Positions 10,961 through 23,900 of a stretch of 64,000 nt of DNA are shown here, one piece after another. The stretch comes from Burhinus oedicnemus. Its lineage: Eukaryota > Chordata > Aves > Charadriiformes > Burhinidae. Under the pieces are notes generated by a model. It had not been told where the DNA came from and did no database searches. It worked only from the letters and a program-made list of their open reading frames with translations. The stretch covers positions 49,181 to 113,180 of the forward strand of contig VFFE01006859.1 in assembly GCA_008921705.1 (NCBI GenBank), in the 5' to 3' direction. Numbering within the stretch: position 1 is the stretch's first letter; each line of letters begins with the position of its first letter. Position numbers and translations under genes: made by a program.

Positions 10961-13680
10961 CCCGGGGGCAGCTCTTTCTTCAGTGTTTTCCTGAAGTGTG
11001 ACCCAACAAGAGGACACCAAGTTCCAGTGAGAGGGTAAGGCGGGAGTACGCTTTCCTGCAGGTATCTTAGGTGAAGAGGTTGGGCTCCATGAAAGTGTGC
11101 ATCGTGTCGTGCAGCTGGAGCCTGTACAACGCCGGCAGATTCCATCAGGTCCTCCTGATTTTCTTCCTTTTCCCTGCAAGGTTTTGAATTGTGTTTTTTC
11201 CAAAATAAATGCTGTAGAGCCTTTGTGGCAAGGAGGAAAATTTCAAATAGTTTGTATTTAATATAAAATATGCCAGCAAGTTCAGCAGAGGAGATGACCA
11301 TCGCACATTACGACCCCTAATCTTCATTGAGGAGTTCCATTCCGTCAGGGAGACACCGTTTTTTTCCAAAGTACATACGCAATAGGCTCTGGAAAACTTT
11401 TGGCTCTCAACATGCATGCTCAGAAACTTACCAAGACGCCAACTTTCCATCCTGAACCATGAAATTCTGTTGTGACAGTGTTGATGTGGGCACACATGCT
11501 GCATACACCAGATTTAAGAAAATAAGTAACCATTTGGATGCTCCAGTCTTTAATGTCCTAAGGGTACCTCAGCGTGCTCCAGTCACTAATAGGCGTCCAA
11601 TCCATAGGACTAGCTGGAGCTAGTCTGAAGGAAAACCTGAACACGTGCCAAATGTGGATGTCAGGTCCTCAGTACTGACTTTTGCTTCTGCAGATCTGCT
11701 CCTATTGGGCTGCACCAGTTGCTAAAGCAGGCATTGCCAGAGGAAGATGGGGATATAGAGGCTTTAGTGTGGCAAACTTGAATTAACACTAATAATGAAG
11801 AGGGGACTTTGAAAACTAGCAATGCGACAGTCACAGCCTCTCTGGGTCAGGCCTAAAGGCAAATGTGCACTACGAGTTGATGAGCACGTTATGTGAATGG
11901 CTGGAGCACTAACTTAGAAAGCAAGATGTGCAAGTGCTGTGCCTTCCGTGCCCTTCTTAAAACGCCCAAACGGCAACACCATACTCTGTTAGCACACCTT
12001 CTAAGGATCTCTTGCTAAAGCTGTTTTTTATATCAAAGTAAATGCTAAAAGGTTGGAGATTCTCATCACTTGATGACAGGAGGTGTGTATGAATTGTGCA
12101 GAAACGCTTGGATCTTGGTCACTTATTCTAGTGTTTGTTCATTATAAAATACACAAACAGCCCTTGGAACGAGAGCGAGAACGAAGTTTTCTATTCTGTG
12201 AGGGTAGGGCCATTACTCTGTCTGCTAGACAGTCTCATTCTTTCCCTCTTCCTTCCTTCCAGAGCTGGATTAATCTTTAATTGCTTGCTATAAGTGGTAC
12301 AGCCTCACTTGGCAAGAGCAGGTATTCTATAACCCACTTTAGTGCTCGGTTCCTCCCTCCTCATATCATATAGCTTGGTGACAAAAGTACCCTCCTAAAG
12401 CATGCGTGGATTTACTAGGAGAGGACCAAGAGCCTTTTAGCTTTTCCCCATCAGTGTGACTTGACGCAGGAGGTTTAGGACAGCCAGCAGTCCGGCTGGA
12501 GCAGCCAGGTGATTACTGTTCATGCACAAACAGGCAGTGGTGTCCAATCACCATAAATCCAACATGCACCTACATCTGCCAGGAAGGTTTCAGCTGACAC
12601 CCAGCCACACAGGTGATGCACCCTGTGAACTGCTGCCTTGAGAGACAGTAAGCTTTCTCCATTGGCTGCCTTCTGTACTTTAGTAATTGTCACACCACAT
12701 CACATTACATTCAGTAATTGTCACAGAACATCTCAAGAGACATACTGTGAGAACATGTGGGATATGCTCTTCTGGTGAACTAGCTTAAGGTATGCCCAGC
12801 TTGTGCACACCATGAAGCACTGAAAAAGAAGCTCAGCAGCTCATTTCTTGAAGACATGGTGCTTTGGGTGTTTTCAGACAAGGTGGTGTATTTTTTTCTT
12901 GAGGTACCTAAGGAGGCAGTGAAATACTAGCTTCTCCAGTTAGCTACCGACCTTTTTTTCAGTAATACATGATAGCTGAATGGGAACTTTAGGAACCTAA
13001 ATTTGCACTGAGGCACTTTCGAGAGTCCTAACTCAAAGCCTTTTCTTCCCCTTGTATTTTTTTATTCCCAGCTTCTTCTACCCAGTCACACTATACGTTT
13101 TACACACTTTTCCTATTCTAGCCTGTACATCTCATTACTGTGCACTAACACATTATTTTCCACACGCCAGCCTACTGCAGGAAATGGTTTAAATAAAGAT
13201 CATTCCCACTTTGTGGTCCAAGTTTATCAAATAATGTTAAGTCTATATTACTTAAGTCCTCTACTTAACATAGAGGACTCTGGCAATTAACAGAGTCCTC
13301 TAGAGGTACTTTTTGTGCGTGATGGTGTCATGAAACTATTATGAAACTGTGACCTGTTGTTCTAAGAGGATTTTCCATGTTCTGTTGACAGAATGCAATG
13401 ATGAATATGGGGTTTTTTAGTAGAATTCAGGAAAAAGGAGTAGGGAAGAACTGAGGCTTCTAGGAAGTAGATTTTTATGGAAGGCTGGTGAGAAGAGCTA
13501 AGGAAGAATTAAGATGGGATGAGAAAAGTGAGTTAAAGTGTGAGAAGTAAACCAAGGATATTGATTGAAGCAAGGTATTTGTGAGGCTTATAGAGGGTAC
13601 TGGCAGCTGGAGAACACAAAAAAAGAGAGATTATTCTGATTGTGGGGTGAAATACAGTGGCATCTTGGCCATGGCTATTT
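10961..13680. other. Intergenic, no gene recognised
   Basis: Ordinary mixed-composition DNA. The only structure I see is a perfect inverted repeat at 13271-13302. No coding exon or clear repeat family is recognised. Confidence 0.5.
13271..13302. repeat. Perfect hairpin, 12-bp arms and 8-nt loop
   Basis: Left arm TAGAGGACTCTG (13271-13282), loop GCAATTAA, right arm CAGAGTCCTCTA (13291-13302). All twelve pairs match. A related GTCCTCTAC word lies just upstream at about 13256. Confidence 0.95.
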
Positions 13681-13689
13681 GGGAAATGT

Positions 13690-14060
13690 CCTGGGTAGCA
13701 GGGGTGTCAGGGCACAGTGTGGGCCGGCTGTCCCCCATGGGGTGTCAGGGCAGGACCCAGCAGCCACGGCCCATCTCACCACCCCAGCCAGGAGCAGGGC
13801 AGCTGGGGGCACTGGGGGCAGCCCCAGCCCCAGGCATCAGGCACCTCCCTGGGGACGGGGACAGGACGAGGCTCAGCGGGGCCCATGGCTGGGCAGGGCA
13901 GGGCTGTGGGGAGCTGGAGACCGACCCTTCTGCGGTGTCGCTAGGGCAGGGGCTGAGGACCCCAGGGGAGATGACATGGGGTCCTGGGTGCCGGGGAGGT
14001 GGGGGGAGGCTGGGCAGGGACAGCCAGGCCTGGCGCTGCCCTCGGGGCCCTGAGGCAATG
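13690..14060. other. Abrupt GC-rich block, not a CpG island
   Basis: About 370 bp rich in GGGCAGGG and GGGGAC words with few CpGs, between AT-rich flanks. Open frames on both strands are low-complexity. It may be an unrecognised GC-rich repeat or LTR, or a decayed CpG island. No terminal repeats are visible. Confidence 0.5.
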
Positions 14061-16075
14061 CCTTAAGTGAAAAAATTATCTGCGTGTTTTGTGGAATGGA
14101 GGAGGATGCCATACATGTTTTACAAGATGTTTTAATTTGAGAGGACAGTGGAAAAACTGTCTTGGGAACTGAGAAATAGACTCTTCAGTAATCTTTCTCC
14201 TACAGCACTCTCAGAGTGACGCATACCAGCAATCATTAACTCTGGTGGAAAGTTGACTTGAGTCGCACGGTACAGGTATAATAGAGAGTCTAGTCAGATT
14301 CTTGGTTTATTTAATCTTTTCCTTCCTGCCAACTCCCTTGATGGCACATTTTTCAATTTTAATGCCTGTAATACTTTCACCCGTTCAATCTTTCTATCAC
14401 TTAGTTTACCTGAGAAAATAATTTAAATATATATTTTTATCACAGGAAAACAAAGCATTTAAAAGAAAAGAAAGGTAGGATGAGCCACTCTCCTGTCTCC
14501 TCTGTGCCACCTCCTTCATTCCAACACACACCACCAGCTGTGATTAAGCAGTTTGAAGACACACTGCCCTATGTAGTTTAACAAATTTAATTTTGAAGTT
14601 TGGGTACTTCAGACTCTTCTCCAACTAAATCTTCTTATTTTATTCAAATAAAGCATTTTTCTCTTCCATGTTTATCTTCATGTAACAACTCTATCTGGAT
14701 TTTACTGAGATGGCCACACAGTTCATTTATCTTCCTTTCTCCCCAAACATGGAGGGAATTCAACTTAACTCTAAGGAAATGTCTGTAAACTCACCAGTTG
14801 TGAGTTTCATCTACTTTACACATAGATAGTATTGTAATAGCGTCCTGTCTGTCTTATTTGTGGTGAACACCGAAGTCATATGCCAAGAACAGCATCATGA
14901 AGCTGTTTAACTTCTTGGGTGAGCATAACTTGAAATTTCAGTCTCATTTCTGATGACTGTTAACTTTTTCCCTTTTAACTCTTCCCGTTAACTCCTTTCC
15001 CAGTACGTGAACAATCAGGTAATTACATGTACCAGAGTTTTAGCACAGTGATACTTTCTTGACCGTTCAAACCTCTTTCTTGACCTGTCAAATTCATACG
15101 GCCAAGAGTCTCACTATGTACCTCTGTGCGATGAGGAAAGGGAAGGCTGCAGGCAGGACCTCAGCCAGGATGACTGTGTTTCCCCTTGGCTTCGGCCATT
15201 CCTTGGCCAAGTGCAGTTTGACTGGGAGCCTCTGTGGATACTCAGCAACTCAAGCGATGTCAGCCTCAGCCTGGCTTACTGTCTCCTGTAACTCAGCAGT
15301 CAGCACACCCCGGAGCCCTGTCACTGAGTTTGGCACACAGTGCTGGAACAGGAATCATATTTGCATGGCTTCCAGGCGGTCTGCAGGTCCAGGCAGGGTA
15401 GATATCCCTCTTCCAACCCATCGGGTTCACCCAGTGAGCTCCATTCAACCAAGCTCAGGTTTGTGCTCAGAAAAAACATCCGGTGTCCATTGTCTGACAC
15501 GTGGTATTTAACTTTTTTGTATTTAGAAACCATTGATAGAATAGGAGCAATAGGAAGGTCACTGAACACTGAAACCAGATCAAGGACTTAGTTTTTAATA
15601 CTTAGCAACCTCTAGGTGAATTTTTAACGGCACAAATTAGATATTTGTTCTTTGTCTAGCAACTACATTGCAGTTTTACACTGACTGGGACACAATAATT
15701 TTTTGTGAGCAAGAAATAAACTGTATGAAAAAGGAAAATGAACCACCAGCTCTCAGAACCTCAGTCACAAAGCATACAAGGGCAATGTTTCCCCTTTCCT
15801 TCTTTTTCCCAAATGTTGTCAATCCTAATACTCAAAATTTAAGGGCATGCCTTAGGACTCTGTGCCCCTTCAGGACTTTTCAGAGTCCTGGATTCAGCAA
15901 AACTTTAATTTCTGAAAACAAGGAAACGAAGAGGTAATCAACATACCAGCCACTCTGCAGGATGCACACAAGATCTTTGCTGTCTTCCTTAGGTTGCACT
16001 TGTCTGCAGATTGCTATACTGAATGGCAAAAAGGATTAGCTGGAGCAAACCTGTGAGTGTGAGGGGAAACAATGT

Positions 16076-16096
16076 GTATATATATATATATATATA
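16076..16096. repeat. (TA)n microsatellite
   Basis: A run of ten TA units between TGTG and GGTGATC. Confidence 0.9.
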
Positions 16097-18515
16097 GGTG
16101 ATCTCTGCATGGCCTCTGGGTATCTGGTCATAAGAGAGATGCAGGGTGCCTCATTTCCTCAGGCCATCGTTGCTGCATCAGCAAGGCAAATTTTGTTGCC
16201 TTTTTGGACCATTTGCAATTAGAGGATAAACTAAGTCTGTTAATTCGGAGGTGGGTGCGTAAAAGAGGATGCTAGATGGCATCACATGGCTATGGTTTAC
16301 ATGTTTGTAAAAATGTGCATGAGGGCTATTCTTTTGCCAAATGTCTTGAATAATTGCTTAAGAGATACAGGAAACTGCCACTTGGGAAAAAGAGTATGGA
16401 GGTGTCTGCTAGAGCAGGCAGAGGTAAGGTTGCACACATACACACGTTCACTTTGTAGTCAAAATTCTTGAAGTGTGAAATTTGCTGACCTTGGTGTTTT
16501 GGCAGAACATAAGGTAGGAATGAACACTTTCACTGATGGCACAATACTTTGTCAATAATATTTTTCACATTTTTTAAAATCAAAGAGATGTTCGAGAGAA
16601 ACAAACAGCTTGGAGTTATCATGTAGGTTTGGAACTCGGAATTGAGCTGAGAAAAGTATTTGTAAGAAATGACAGGTAAACCAAAACCAGTTTCAGGGAA
16701 ATCAAAACTCGTTATGAAAATAGATGAATTTCATAAAAAGCTTCAATAAAAAAAAAAGAGGAGAGTTCATTAATGTTAACATTTTCTGTATATTTTTAAA
16801 ACAGAATGCTTTCTTTCAGAAATACCAAAATATTTTAAATTTTGAAGCAAAGTATTTTAATTTCAAAGTAGCATTTTTATTTTAAAATGTTCTATGACTT
16901 AAAAAATGAAAATAAATATTTTAAAAGGCGTGTACTTTCATAATAAATGTAATATTTTTTGAACATTTCTGGAATTTTTCTGGTTCAGACAGAAGCCCCA
17001 GTATATCTGCTTCTTGTCTACCTCTAATTGGGACACTATGATGTCAGCGTAAAGCATAAAATGGTGTTCGTAATATCCCCGTCCCTGTTTGACACTTCAT
17101 TATACCGGAAGTTTAAATTAGGCAGGAGAAAGTGGATGCATTTTGAGATGTTTGGAGTTTGTTGCTGCTACCATGGCTAGTAAGAAAAGTTGCAGACATA
17201 ATTTTCCTGATTAAAATAAATGTAAAATAAATTTAAGTGTTAGGAAACACTGATGTCTAATTCCCCTTTTCCAAGTTCTGTCCTACATACAACATAGCCC
17301 TGCTGATAAATTAACTAGTGATATAGCATAGTGAATAAAGCAGACTCAAGGACCTTTATTACAAGAAGTTTAACACAAATGAGACCAAATGACCTACGTA
17401 AAGCATATTTATAGCAGTATAAGTAGCAAGTAGTAGCGAGTATGTTTATATAGCATTTAAACACATGGCCATAGCACAGAGAGCTAAATAATTCCACACC
17501 AGAAATGTGCTTCTCCCATTACAGGTATGGTGAAGACATACATGCAGAATTATGTTAGGATAATACAGAGGGGAATTAACAGAGGCTAGCCATGCTCTAA
17601 AGATGCCTGGTCCCTCACACTCCCTTTCAAGTCCATGGACAAAGATACATTTTTCCAAGTCCAAGCTTAGAGTACATAAATTAAGTGCTTGTGCTGAACT
17701 GCAGTTTGCAAGAGCCTTTCTACTTCCATTTACTGCAAAAGGAGCCCAGAGAAATTAATTTCCCTAAAGTTCTCTCTTATAAATACCAATCCAAATGTGG
17801 AATTACCAAAAGATGTGGCTACATAAACAATAATCTCACGTTAACCAGATGTACACTACTATTTCATTTAGCTTCAACACATCTAAGTTTCTGACAGGGA
17901 CATACATAGATGAGAATAAAAACGGGTGTAAGGTGTGACAGACTTCTTAAAAGAAGCAGCACTGAGAATAGTATCTGTGTGTTATCATCCTCTCTCAGCT
18001 CCTCCTTTATTTTATACTAGACTGAACATGCAACATAACAGCCTGCTATACTGCTTCTTTTCCTGTATTAGGAAACTGTTTGATTTATTTGGGTGGGTTT
18101 GGAAATGAGATTATTAATTAAAATGTATTGCCAAGTATACTGGCTCACAGGTAATGAGCAGGGTCCTTCCAGTACCTTCTGTGCTGTCACGTCTAATCCA
18201 GACTTCTTACTGTATCGTGTTCTCGGTCAATAAATAGAAACTACAGATTTAACTGTCTCCACCGTATGACACCGTATTCAGTTCACCGTCCCTATTAGAA
18301 GCCACGAGTAGCTTCAAGAGTCATTCCTTGCTAATTGCCGCCCTCTGCTGTTACTGTATATATTACAAGCAGTATCCACTCTCACTCCGAAACTCAAGAC
18401 TGCTGAAGAAACTTGTTTCTGATACCAAGCTAATTTTGATTAATGCCTTTGAAAGACTTCACACTACAGCTGTATTGCTTTGCTATTTTTTTGAAATCCA
18501 AAATGTTGGCATGTG

Positions 18516-18575
18516 ATATAGAATCATTTAGGTTGGAAAAGACCCTTAAGATTACTGAATCAAACACATTTCCTT
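18516..18575 (-). mobile_element. CR1 LINE 3' tail fragment
   Basis: ATAGAATCATTTAGGTTGG followed by AAAAGACC and AAGATTA is the reverse complement of a CR1 3' end. Only about 60 bp are recognisable. Confidence 0.75.
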
Positions 18576-20594
18576 GTAACTCTTTCTCCTCTTCTGCATC
18601 TTGCCTGCTTCTGAAATTGCACAAACAATTATGTGTTAAAGAACTTTTTTTCTCCCAGGTTTATACTTAATATCCGAATTATACATGTTTGGGGATCTAT
18701 GATAATCAAGAATGGTCCTTCATGGTTTCTGGTCTCTTTCAAGAATTGCTGTGTAATTCTGTGTACCTGGTGGCACTTCCCGCACAGAGTGACAATGAAA
18801 AATGCTTTGTCTTTGAGCATTTCATTTTGCAGAGCTGGCATTACACACTGTTCTTTACATTATTGTGTCAGCCTGAAATATTGACCTTGGCTCAGTATTT
18901 CAGGGCAAAGGTCAAGAAACAAGGGCTTGTCAAGCAGCTACTCAAACTGATACCTGACACCTTAATCATACTACTTTCACCTTGCTTTAAGGAATTTGAT
19001 GCTTGAATCTTTATGCTTGGTATTCCAGTATGAAATACTGAGTTTCCTACAGATTGTTTTCTCCTAATCTTGTTATTAAGGTTCCATAAAGTATATCGTC
19101 ATCCTTACTATTATTTTCAGTTATCTTAGAGGGCTGGAGGTGTAAATTCCCTTTCATATTCACTTTCTCTGTCTTTGGTCTAATACTTTTTTCCTCAGGT
19201 AAAATCAAAGGAATTAATTTACTGTAGCAGTGATTACCTTCTGCTCAGTACAGTTTTAGGCTTTCATATTCTGTCTTAGCTATAGTGCTACACAGTCGTC
19301 ATGTTCTTCACGATGACATCTTTAGAATGTCATCAATTATTCATTTCACATCACACATTATTTCAAGTTCTTATTTCTGAGTATCTTCTGCAGGTCAAAT
19401 TTCAAGGTGATACCTTTGAAGCATCATCTTCCAAATGAAACGTTGAAGACGGGTATCTTACTTTTTTTTCAGTCTGATCTTTCAGGACAGGTTTTAAATT
19501 ATATCATCTGGGGTGAGAAAGGTAATGTGACTGTACCTGCGGAATGAAAAAAGAAATTTCTGTGGTTCCCAAATCAGACTGCAAGCCTCAAGTTTTTTAC
19601 TCTCTCAGCAGATTTTTACTTTCTCAGCAGACTTCCCCTGAGAACAGTACTTACTTTTTTATATTGATGGGGTATAATATATAATCTGCCCCTACCATGA
19701 ATCATTTATCCAACAACACTAGGCAGATAATTTGAAACAACTAGGCATATACAAGATTAGTTTTTCTGTGGTAGCTAAGAATAGATTGTATTTTCATGAT
19801 AAAAAAAGGAAAAGAGGTCTCCAAAAATATGCGTTAGATTGCAGGCTATCTTACATAGGCTTTGCTTTCAGCTTACAGATCCAATATGAACTTCTAGCAT
19901 GAAAATACTGTGCTCTGTTAAGTCCCATCACCAATTTTTCTGCAGTCTGGTGAAAAACCTAGTAATTTTTCTGGCATGCCTGGAAGTCAGCATACAGTTA
20001 AGGCCAGGCTGACTATCTTGGCTTTGCTCTCAATGGAAAACACACTTGTGTCCCGGAGACAATCAAGCACGGTTTGAAACCGCCGCACTTGCCTTCCTCC
20101 TTCCCCCGCTCTGTGGCTAGGTCAGACACAGTGATAAAGAACCAAAATCAATTTACTTGTGACTTAGTGCCCGTTGTTTTTATTTGAGTAGTTCAGAGAT
20201 ACCGACCTCGAAGAATGAAGAATAACAACGACCATCACACCCCAAAAGGCGACCCTTTATACTGACAGTGTTAAGCTCACTCCATTAGCCCCGACGCCAG
20301 CCGTTTCACCCCCTAGCTGGCCCAGGGCAACCAGCCCGCATCCTTCTCCAGGCCTGCCAGCACCTGCCAAGCACCCTCAAAGGGGCTAAACCCGGGCCTG
20401 GAGCAAAGCCCTCCGCATCGCAGGAGAAGCCTAGCTGCCCTGGGGGCGGGCAAAGAGACACGAGATAAAATACAGAAGCAGACGGGGACACTCAGGGCTT
20501 AGCTTTCTGCTGGAGGCCTACTGCCTGACGCCATTAACCCGCGCCGCCATCTCCAGTCAGACCCGCTGCTGGCGCTGGCGTCACTCCACCTTCC

Positions 20595-20606
20595 TGCGCA
20601 TGCGCA
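20595..20606. promoter_or_regulatory. NRF1 palindrome
   Basis: TGCGCATGCGCA is a perfect 12-bp palindrome matching the NRF1 consensus. It lies 227 bp upstream of the DNAJC3 ATG, in the proximal promoter. Confidence 0.65.
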
Positions 20607-20738
20607 AGCTCCCCCTGCCGCGCAGGCGCGGAGCCGTGCCCCCGCCTTTCCCCCCTCCCACCCCCCGCCTCAGGAGGGGCCCGGCCTTGCGCCGCTTCCA
20701 CGTTCGGCGAGCGCGAGGGGCGGGCTCGCACGGCGCGG

Positions 20739-20757
20739 CCAATCAGAGGCGCCCACG
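20739..20757 (+). promoter_or_regulatory. ER-stress response element (ERSE)
   Basis: CCAAT (20739-20743), nine bases, then CCACG (20753-20757). This is an exact ERSE, the NF-Y plus ATF6/XBP1 site of unfolded-protein-response genes. It ends 76 bp before the DNAJC3 ATG. DNAJC3 is a known UPR target, so the site is very likely functional. Confidence 0.9.
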
Positions 20758-20832
20758 ACCCACCCCGAAGAAGTTGGAGTCGTCGGCACGGGGCGCCGCC
20801 ACTGTCGCCGCGGGCGTCGGGGGGCGGCGGAG

Positions 20833-20914
20833 ATGGTGTCTCCCGCGGCCTCCGCCGGGCGCCTGGGCTCCGCGCTGCCCTTCCTGCTGGTGCTCCTCGA
20901 CCTGCAGTACCAGG
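20833..20914 (+). CDS. DNAJC3: DNAJC3 exon 1 (signal peptide)
   Basis: Encodes MVSPAASAGRLGSALPFLLV and on to LQYQ, plus one base of the next Gly codon. The hydrophobic LPFLLVLL core is the signal-peptide h-region. The ATG is in a strong context (GAGATGG). Donor GGTGAGG. Confidence 0.96.
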
Positions 20915-23900
20915 GTGAGGTCGCCTGGCTGCCGAGGGCCGCGCGGTGGGGTTTGTGAGGGGGTGTGGGGGAGCTGCGGCCCGGCCGGGGTGTATGTGTC
21001 TGTGGCAGCCGTTTCCCTCCGCGGCCCGCCGGGGCGTGGGGCAAGAGCCTGAGGTAGGGCTGCCGCTGGGCCCGTAGTGGTGCCCAGCCGCGGGGGGAGC
21101 CGGCGGCTGCTCGTCCTCCTTCCTTCTGGGCTCTTCTCAGCGGTCGCGCCCGTTGAGCGTGTTCGGGTGCCCGGCCGGGCTGTAGGGCAGCCGGTACAGC
21201 CGGGCCGAGGTGCCGAGGGAGAGCGGAGCGGACCCGGGGGGGCTGCGGCCTGCCCGCGGGGAGCCGGCGGGCCTGAGTCAGGCGGTGCGCAGGGCCGGCC
21301 CGGCCGGGCCGGGGCCACCGCCGTGGCGGCGGGGTCAGCCCCCGCGGGACGTCCGGGGCGGGGGGATATTTCTGGAAAGGGTGTGAGGAAGAAGGAGGTA
21401 CAGAACCGCCACCTCATCAAGGGTGTTGCGAAGGGTGTGTAATGAGGGCACCGTCACTGCTTGCAACCTGTTCGGTTTTATCTGAATTCCTGGCGGTGGT
21501 ATTTTAAGGTAGCTTGATGCATGTGCTTCCTTTTCCTTGGCCTGCCGATGGGGTGCCAGCTACTGTGAGGTCTGGAAGATGTCGTGGTGTCCTCCAGTGC
21601 AGCTGTGGGACAGCGTTGGCTGGTTCTGTACTGGCCTTGAATTTCTCACTTCTGTATGAATTTTGCGCAGTTTCCAAGTTCAAAGGCTTTTCCAGTGGTC
21701 CTTCTCGGCCATAGCCAGACCTAAAAATTCACTGAGGTTTTTGACAGTTGTGTTGCATTTGTTTGTGGTTTTGTTTTGTTGTTGTGGCTTTTTGTTGGTT
21801 TTTTTCTCTTGCTATTAGTATTTGAAGTTCAGCAGAGAAGTTTTTCTGCACTTTGTGCAGCCTGTTTGCTTTCAGAGTACGCTCCTAGCAACACCTGTAT
21901 GGTCAAACGTGTATTCACAGGCTCCTGTTAAATGTATAACTTGGTTATACAATTGCGCACATAGGCAGAGTTTCACCTGAAGAACGTTCTTTAACTGACA
22001 GTGGCAGATTGAAGTGGAACTGAAGCTATCACAAGTCGGAATAAGTCAGACTTAAGACTGGCCTGGGCTTGACATTAGAAATTCAGTTGATGTACTAAAC
22101 TAAGTGACAGCAGGAACATACTGTGGCAAAGATGTCCTGTAATATAAGACTACATACTGTGGTGTTGAATTGCTTTCTTTGTATGTGTATTCTGGTAGTG
22201 TTAGAAGAAAAATAATAATTGTGGTCAAATTATACTTTACTTTTTTTCCCCTAAGATTGTGGCAGTGATGCTCCTGCTGAGGATTCTTTGTTTCGGGTTG
22301 CCATGCTATTTCAAGTATATGGTTTAATGGCTATGTGGACTTGCCAAAGCCACATTTCCTAATTTGGGGTACATTTTCTTAACTTCAGTTAATAAAGGTG
22401 TACAGTAATAGAATGAAAAGTGATGGTTCTGGATGTTATTCACTGAACTTAATAACCTCTTAGTTCATAAGTTCACTTTCTAGAGTATGTTTTTAGGGAA
22501 TTTACATTATTTAAGGATATGGATTTTTTTCTCTCGGATATTACTAGTCTTTGACCTCAAAGGTGTTCATATTCGTGTTTAAATTTGCATCTAGCTGTCT
22601 TGATAATAGAAGTCTGCCTTGGTACAGAATCAGTGCACCAGAACTCATGAATCGGTGCAAGTCAGTTGGCCTGTATTAACTTTGTATCTTACAGTCCATA
22701 TCTATGAATACTAATTTATATCTGCCTGGTAAATTAGCTTATTGGTGATGTGGCGGGTTGCAGTTCAGCCCTTACTGTTGTGTTTCCCGAATTCTTCCCC
22801 TTCAAATATCCTGACTTGTGCTGAATAAGCTCCCATTTGACACAGATCACCTCTTGGGAAGATTCATCCTTCATGGCTGTTTGTCTGCGCTAATAGCAAC
22901 AAAAAGAGGCAACTGAGAAGGATAGAGGAGTATTGTTCCTCTTCCCCATCTCCTTCCTAGTAACAAAAGAAAGGAAATGTAATAAGGGGAAGAAGAAACG
23001 GGTTTAAGTATACAGAGCTCAGTTCATTATTGTCAGATGACTAGCCTTAAGTATTCCTTTCACTGCACCCCATCCCACCCTCCCTGCCCCTTCATGTCCT
23101 GAGTTTGGGAGGCTTTTTTTCTTGCCCCAAGTAGCGAAGGATACTTGGGGAGGGAGAGTGCCTATTTGGGTTGCCAGTCTTAGCTATCTTTACCAACTTT
23201 CTTTGCAAACAGTGGGAGAAAAAACTTGATGGAAGTTACACGTGGCTCAACTGGATGCTCTGAGGCTCCTTGTGAAACCTTTTCTGTTGCTCCTGAAACT
23301 AGTTGCTTGTCCACTTCGTACTTTATTTAGTCTTGTCCTTGAAAAAACACACTTGCAAACACGCAATAAAAGCAAAGCCCAAACCTGTTTAAAAATAAAA
23401 GCAAACTTAAGACTTATGCTAAACACAAGGTCATTCTGATCAAAAAAATGCCCCAAAAGCAGGATCTCCCACTGACATGACAAGACAATCTTCAAGCTCT
23501 TTTATGTAAATTAAAAAAAAAAAAAATTAGACCATTGTAATTAAGATTAGTGACATGCATGTTTCTTCTTTGTCTTTGAAACAATTCTGTTTCTGGTGCA
23601 CAGTCGGAACAAATTCTTTTTATTTTCAAAGTCCTGTTACCCAGTTTGGGGACAGAAGTCTACAGGGGAAAAAGAGGATTGTGTAGACAAATCTAAAATC
23701 TTGAAACTGTTTCCAAGTTGGAGGGCTTTCTTAAACTTTTTACACTGTGGTTGTGACTGCTTATATGAGGATATAGTTGAAGTTTGTATGCTTAGGTACC
23801 CACGTATTAGCACCAGTTATTCTAATAAAACAAAATTCCTACCAGGAAGTTATAATTTACTTGAAGTGAGTGTATTTAACTGGAAAAACAGGTTAGCTGC

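Larger units (their letters stand above)
14061..20490. other. Intergenic, no confirmed gene
   Basis: AT-rich DNA with a (TA)n run at about 16076-16096 and one CR1 tail at 18516. An open frame at 15052-15291 (plus) reads like protein but is not recognised. No exon or RNA gene is supported. Confidence 0.5.
20500..21450 (+). promoter_or_regulatory. DNAJC3 CpG-island promoter
   Basis: Dense CpG sequence around DNAJC3 exon 1, extending into intron 1. It contains GC boxes, an NRF1 palindrome and an ERSE. No TATA box is seen at the expected distance. A divergent minus-strand transcript is possible but is not shown by the sequence. Confidence 0.85.

Noticed and set aside
10232..11301. Long open frames on both strands of the 10-kb CpG island
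   Set aside because: They are Arg/Pro/Gly/Ala low-complexity, overlap each other in several frames, and match no family. GC-rich DNA has few stop codons.
20600..21442. Open frames around DNAJC3 exon 1
   Set aside because: They run through the promoter and intron 1 in frames other than the DNAJC3 frame, and are low-complexity.
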